The notes under the pieces are model-generated. The model was not told where the DNA came from and made no database searches. It saw only the letters and a list, made by a program, of their open reading frames with translations. This document shows, one piece after another, positions 60,761 to 64,000 of a DNA stretch of 64,000 nucleotides. Within the stretch, counting starts at the first letter, position 1. The number at the start of each line of letters is the position of its first letter. Position numbers and translations under genes: made by a program. This DNA is from Nocardia anaemiae NBRC 100462 (GTDB lineage Bacteria; Actinomycetota; Actinomycetes; Mycobacteriales; Mycobacteriaceae), in contig NZ_BDAZ01000004.1 in the NCBI RefSeq assembly GCF_001612725.1, positions 62,001-126,000 on the forward strand, read 5' to 3'.

Positions 60761-61401
60761 TCGCGGACGGTAATGCCGATCGCCTTGGCGAATTCGGGTG
60801 CCAGATCGAGCAGTTGGAGCGGGGTGATGGTCGCCCCGCGCAACGCCTCCAGTCCCTCGGCAACATTGAGGTGGGCCGCCCCACGCAGATCGACCTGCTT
60901 CAGTCGGGCACGGTTGAGCAGCAGGCCCTCCACGGTGGTGCCGGGAAAGGTGAGCTTGGTCAGTTCGGCATCACCGAAATCGGCATGGCGCAGCACGCAG
61001 TCGACGAATTGCACCTCGCGCAGTTTGGATTTGCGGAAGTTCACCGAGTCGAATTTGCAGCCTTCGAAGCGCACTCGACGCAAGTTGGCACCGCCCGCAT
61101 CGACGCCGGACCGCGCACCGGCGATCAGCTCGACGTCCTGCCAGGAGGTATCGGACAGGTCGGTGCCGACCCAGCGCACATTGCGCTGCCAGACATCGGT
61201 GAAGCGGGAGAACCGCAGGCTGCCGCGGTTGATTGCGAGCGCGGTGAAAACGGTTTCGGAGAAGCGGGAATTGCCTGCGTCGATGTCATCGATATCGGCG
61301 CCGGTGATGTGCACACAGTCGTAGTCGCCCTCGGGTTCGAGATCGTCCTCCAGCCGCGTGAGATAACGCGCGTAGGGCAGATCCTCGAGTTCGTTGGGCA
61401 C
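60757..61401 (-). CDS. Pentapeptide-repeat protein
   Basis: 214 residues. Repeats of the A(D/N)Lxx type over about 45-180: NSRFSETVF, GSLRFSRFTD, ADFGDAELTKLTF, ANLRRVRFEGCKFDSV, RARLKQVDLRGAAHL. They fold into a right-handed beta-helix resembling DNA in Qnr/MfpA proteins, which protect DNA gyrase; many other family members have unknown roles. It is convergent with the MprF-like gene, and the two stop codons share CTAG. Confidence 0.9.
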   Translation of the reverse strand: MPNELEDLPYARYLTRLEDDLEPEGDYDCVHITGADIDDIDAGNSRFSETVFTALAINRGSLRFSRFTDVWQRNVRWVGTDLSDTSWQDVELIAGARSGVDAGGANLRRVRFEGCKFDSVNFRKSKLREVQFVDCVLRHADFGDAELTKLTFPGTTVEGLLLNRARLKQVDLRGAAHLNVAEGLEALRGATITPLQLLDLAPEFAKAIGITVRD

Positions 61402-61458
61402 GGGTTGACCTCCGGGTTCGGCGACGGTTCCCCTTGTCTACCAGTCGGATCCGACAGA

Positions 61459-61824
61459 TCAGGGGTCGATGCGGTCCAGCAGCCAGCGCGGGCCGACCGA
61501 TTCCGCGCCGAGCGCTTCGATTCGCTGGCGGAGTCCGCGATCGGCCGTTACGACGGTGATCGTGTCCTCGTCGGTGGCCGCCGCCACGACGTCGACGATC
61601 GCGTCGTCTCCCGAACCGTCAGCCAGAACCACGCGCACGCCGTCGAACTCATCTGATGCGGCGGCCTTCGCCGCACCCTCCAGTACGACGACCACCTCAG
61701 CTGGTTCTTCGATGTCCAGTGTGCTCAACCGCATGAGCAATCGCCGAGCCGCGCCCGCACGATCGCGCCACCAGCCATTTGGGCGCGAGCCCACGACATT
61801 CGCGGCATCCACGACGATCAACAT
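61459..61824 (-). CDS. NYN/PIN-like ribonuclease-fold protein
   Basis: 121 residues from ATG 61824 (GAAAGG upstream); ATG 61842 would overlap the sigma stop. It starts MLIVVDAANVVGSRPNGWW with a conserved Asp, and has GDDAIVDVV and VVTADRGLRQRI, the acidic residues of a PIN/NYN nuclease centre. Similar small proteins are annotated as NTP pyrophosphohydrolases in some databases without support. RNA cleavage is expected. Ten bases after the ECF gene. Confidence 0.75.
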   Translation of the reverse strand: MLIVVDAANVVGSRPNGWWRDRAGAARRLLMRLSTLDIEEPAEVVVVLEGAAKAAASDEFDGVRVVLADGSGDDAIVDVVAAATDEDTITVVTADRGLRQRIEALGAESVGPRWLLDRIDP

Positions 61825-61834
61825 GGCTGCCTTT

Positions 61835-63079
61835 CTACTCATCGGTGCTCAGGCGGGTAGCGCGGGTGTGCAGGTAGCGCTGTAGCGGGATGCTCATAGC
61901 CTGTTGTGCGGCAAGCAGATATGCCTCGCGGGCACCGGTCCGGTCTCCCATCGATTCCAACAGATGGGCACGGACCGCAGCCAGGCGGTGGTCGCCCGCC
62001 AGTTTGCCGCCGTCGGCCAGATCGTCGACGAGTTTCAATCCGGCCACCGGTCCGCGAGCCATCGCGACGGCCACGGCATGGTTGAGCGCGATGATCGGAT
62101 TGTCGACCAGCGCGAGCAGACGTTCGTAGAGCAGCATGATCTGCGGCCAATCGGTGGCCTGGTAAGTCGGCGCCTCATCGTGCAGTGCCGCGATGGCCGC
62201 TTGCAGTTGATACGGACCGGGTACGCCGCGGGGCAGCGCCTCGGTGATCAGCGCGATGCCTTCGGTAACGGCTTCGGTGTGCCAGAGTGCGCGGTTCTGG
62301 TCTTGCATCGGAACGAGTTCACCCGCGGGTCCGCTGCGGGCGGGTCGGCGGGCATCGGTGAGCAACATCAGCGCGAGGAGGCCGGTGACTTCGGCATCGT
62401 CGGGCAGCAGACGGTGCACCAGCCGGGTCAGGCGAATGGCCTCGGCGCAGAGTTCCACGCGGTGCAGGCTCGGGCCCGAGGTGCTGGCATAGCCCTCGGT
62501 GAAGATCAGATACAGCACGTGCAGCACGGCATCCAGGCGCGCGTCGCGGTGCGCGGCGGCGGGTGGGGCGAAGCCGACACCGCTGTCCTTGACCGTCTTT
62601 TTGGCGCGGCCGATGCGTTTGGTCATGGTCGCCTCGGACACGAGGAATGCGCGGGCGATTTCGGCGGTGGTCAAGCCGCCGACCGCGCGCAAGGTCAGCG
62701 CGACCTGAGCGGTGGGTGCGAGTGACGGGTGGCAGCACAGGAACAGCAGGACGAGCGTGTCATCGGAGTCGGTGGGTTCCCGGTCGGCGGGTGGGGTGAG
62801 CCAGTCCTCGGGGAGTGCCCAGCGGGCCACGGTGTCCTCGCGTCTGCGGCGGGCCTGTTCGTTGCGGAGCAGGTCGGTCAGGCGGCGGGAGGCAACGGTG
62901 ATCAGCCAGGCACGCGGGTTGTCCGGTATGCCCGTGTTCGGCCATTGGGTCGCGGCGGCGAGCAATGCCTCCTGCACCGCGTCCTCGGCGGTGTCGAAAT
63001 GACCGTAACGCCGTACCACCGCGGCGAGGACCTGCGGCGCACAGCTGCGCAGCAGGTCCTCGACCTCGGTGTCCGACAT
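61835..63079 (-). CDS. ECF42-type RNA polymerase sigma factor with C-terminal helical domain
   Basis: 414 residues from ATG 63079. Regions 2 and 4 of an ECF sigma factor occupy about 1-175 (VRRYGHFDTAEDAVQEALLA; AEIARAFLVSEATMTKRIGR). The long C-terminus (about 185-410) is a TPR-like helical domain (DARLDAVLHVLYLIFTEGYA; DNPIIALNHAVAVAMARGP). This is the DUF6596/ECF42 plan, regulated with a neighbouring DGPF protein, not an anti-sigma factor. The DGPF/YCII gene lies five bases upstream. Confidence 0.93.
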   Translation of the reverse strand: MSDTEVEDLLRSCAPQVLAAVVRRYGHFDTAEDAVQEALLAAATQWPNTGIPDNPRAWLITVASRRLTDLLRNEQARRRREDTVARWALPEDWLTPPADREPTDSDDTLVLLFLCCHPSLAPTAQVALTLRAVGGLTTAEIARAFLVSEATMTKRIGRAKKTVKDSGVGFAPPAAAHRDARLDAVLHVLYLIFTEGYASTSGPSLHRVELCAEAIRLTRLVHRLLPDDAEVTGLLALMLLTDARRPARSGPAGELVPMQDQNRALWHTEAVTEGIALITEALPRGVPGPYQLQAAIAALHDEAPTYQATDWPQIMLLYERLLALVDNPIIALNHAVAVAMARGPVAGLKLVDDLADGGKLAGDHRLAAVRAHLLESMGDRTGAREAYLLAAQQAMSIPLQRYLHTRATRLSTDE

Positions 63080-63084
63080 CAGGC

Positions 63085-63498
63085 TCAGCTGAATTCGGGT
63101 GCGGACTCGATGATGGGCCGGACATCGGCATAGGCCGTCTCGGCGATGTGCGGCGGGGCCGGGCATTTGCTCAGTTCGGCCGCGATTTCGGTGGCGCGGT
63201 CGAAGCTCTCGCATTCGACGATCCAGTATCCCGCGAGTACCTCCTGCGTTTCGGCGTAGGGGCCATCGGTCACGAACGGTGCGCCGTTCTTGGTGGTGAT
63301 GCGGCGGGTGTGCACCGGTTCGGCCAGACCGCGAGTTTCGACCAGTTCACCGGATTCCTCCAACTTCTTGTTGAGGTTGCCCATGAACTCGGTCATCGCC
63401 GCGAAATCCGCGGCGGTCCATGCGGGTTTGCCGGTGTCCTTGCCGACCATGCCGTCGTAGTCCTGCTGCGAGCCGTAGCTCAGGATCATGTATTTCAT
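63085..63498 (-). CDS. DGPF/YCII-domain protein
   Basis: 137 residues; GGAGG upstream. YCII fold: MKYMILSYGSQQDYDGMVG, AWTAADFAAMTEFMGNLNKK, then VTDGPYAETQEVLAGYWIVE with the DGPY signature and EIAAELSKCP. Known partners of ECF42 sigma factors, co-transcribed with them. It may sense a signal and control the sigma factor. The stop is five bases before the sigma start. Confidence 0.93.
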   Translation of the reverse strand: MKYMILSYGSQQDYDGMVGKDTGKPAWTAADFAAMTEFMGNLNKKLEESGELVETRGLAEPVHTRRITTKNGAPFVTDGPYAETQEVLAGYWIVECESFDRATEIAAELSKCPAPPHIAETAYADVRPIIESAPEFS

Positions 63499-63863
63499 GA
63501 CAACTCCTCCGCTGTGGCGGCGCCCGGATGGCGCCGCTCGTCAGATACGTCGCAGCCGCTGACCATTCTCGGACATGCCTGCCGAAAAAACTTTCGACCG
63601 CGGCAGGTGGGCGATTGACGCAGACAGCGAGCAACCGATCCGGCGACGTCGCACGGGCACAGCGGTCGACGGTATGTGGATGCGTACAGGCTGCTGACCG
63701 CATTTTCGGGCCGCCCGCCGCAGGCGTCGTGCACCGCAGTATCGAACCGGACAATGTTCTCGTCGTCGGATTGCGGCTGATGGCCCGTCGACGATGTTCC
63801 GCCGCGCTTGTGCGATGGACAGCAGGTCGTGCGGCGGTGGTGGCTGCTCGATGAGGAGACCGG
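63499..63863. other. Intergenic region between divergent genes
   Basis: About 365 bases between the DGPF gene and the serine hydrolase gene. It must contain both promoters. No clear palindrome or hairpin was seen. Confidence 0.45.
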
Positions 63864-64000
63864 ATGCGTGACATGCTGGGGCACATGGTGATCGATGGAG
63901 TTGTTGCGTCCGGGTTCGAGGCGGTACGAGAGGTATTCGCGGCGAATTTCGCCGAACAGGGGGATGTCGGTGCGGCGGTGACGGTATACCGGAATGGGCA
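63864..64000 (+). CDS. Serine hydrolase / beta-lactamase-like esterase (N-terminal part)
   Basis: Starts at ATG 63864 with GAGGAG five bases upstream (ATG 63885 is possible) and runs off the right edge. The visible residues include GVVASGFEAVREVFAANFAE, then GDVGAAVTVYRNG, the usual N-terminus of EstB/LipE-like penicillin-binding-protein-type esterases. The catalytic SxxK lies outside the window. Confidence 0.75.
   Translation, partial: MRDMLGHMVIDGVVASGFEAVREVFAANFAEQGDVGAAVTVYRNG

Noticed and set aside
1..64000. tRNA, rRNA and CRISPR search by eye
   Set aside because: No cloverleaf-type sequences, rRNA-like blocks or regularly spaced repeats were noticed; a dedicated scan would be needed to exclude them fully.

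Overview
The window is high-GC actinobacterial chromosome. The gene set points to a mycolic-acid-producing actinomycete, most likely Nocardia or a close relative. The evidence is a PknG kinase in one operon with GlnH- and GlnX-like genes as in mycobacteria, an Rv2531c-like decarboxylase, an Rv1747-like FHA/ABC exporter, EspG/PPE-like ESX accessory genes, XRE/DUF397 pairs and many GTG/TTG starts. The genus is an inference. No rRNA, tRNA or CRISPR array was seen.

Layout. 0-3 kb: NAD(P)-dependent reductase/CMD-family pair, then a MarR regulator divergent from a membrane protein with palindromic operators between them. 3.2-9.5 kb: hemerythrin-like protein, Sel1/TPR protein, a Ser/Thr kinase with a polytopic membrane tail, and a coupled pair of unknown genes. 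9.5-13.6 kb: ectoine/5-hydroxyectoine operon ectABCD, preceded by a response regulator whose phosphoacceptor Asp is Glu. 13.8-20 kb: general-stress (SigF) block with sigma factor, anti-sigma, PAS-ANTAR, STAS, CsbD, an HdeA-like lipoprotein, a conserved small protein and an FAD/Rieske oxidoreductase; several have GTTT/GATT-N15/16-GGGTA promoters. 20.2-23 kb: large PLP decarboxylase.

23-32.5 kb: accessory segment with EspG, PPE-like and DUF3558 lipoprotein genes, XRE/DUF397, an array of five tiny genes, a P-loop kinase, a BrnT/BrnA-like toxin-antitoxin pair and a second copy of the membrane-tailed kinase. A truncated relic of a second antitoxin at 22974 is in direct orientation with the intact one at 29590, so the two bracket most of this segment. 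32.7-33.7 kb: SnoaL-like gene and TetR regulator sharing two copies of a palindromic operator.

33.9-52.2 kb: a phospho-signalling island. The minus-strand operon runs glnX, glnH, coiled-coil gene, pknG, PP2C, VWA, FHA. After an IclR gene, a plus-strand operon runs MmpS-like, VWA, PP2C, atypical kinase, FHA-FHA-ABC exporter, followed by another kinase on the minus strand. Both operons carry the same four parts: kinase, phosphatase, VWA protein and FHA protein. This is the most striking feature of the window.

52.3-64 kb: CAP-domain secreted protein; a sugar module (ROK repressor with a 25-bp palindrome, SemiSWEET, GH13 glucosidase, epoxide hydrolase); an insertion-sequence remnant with perfect 16-bp inverted ends; SDR dehydrogenase; MprF-like aminoacyl-lipid synthase; pentapeptide-repeat protein; NYN/PIN protein; an ECF sigma factor with its DGPF/YCII partner; and the start of a serine hydrolase.
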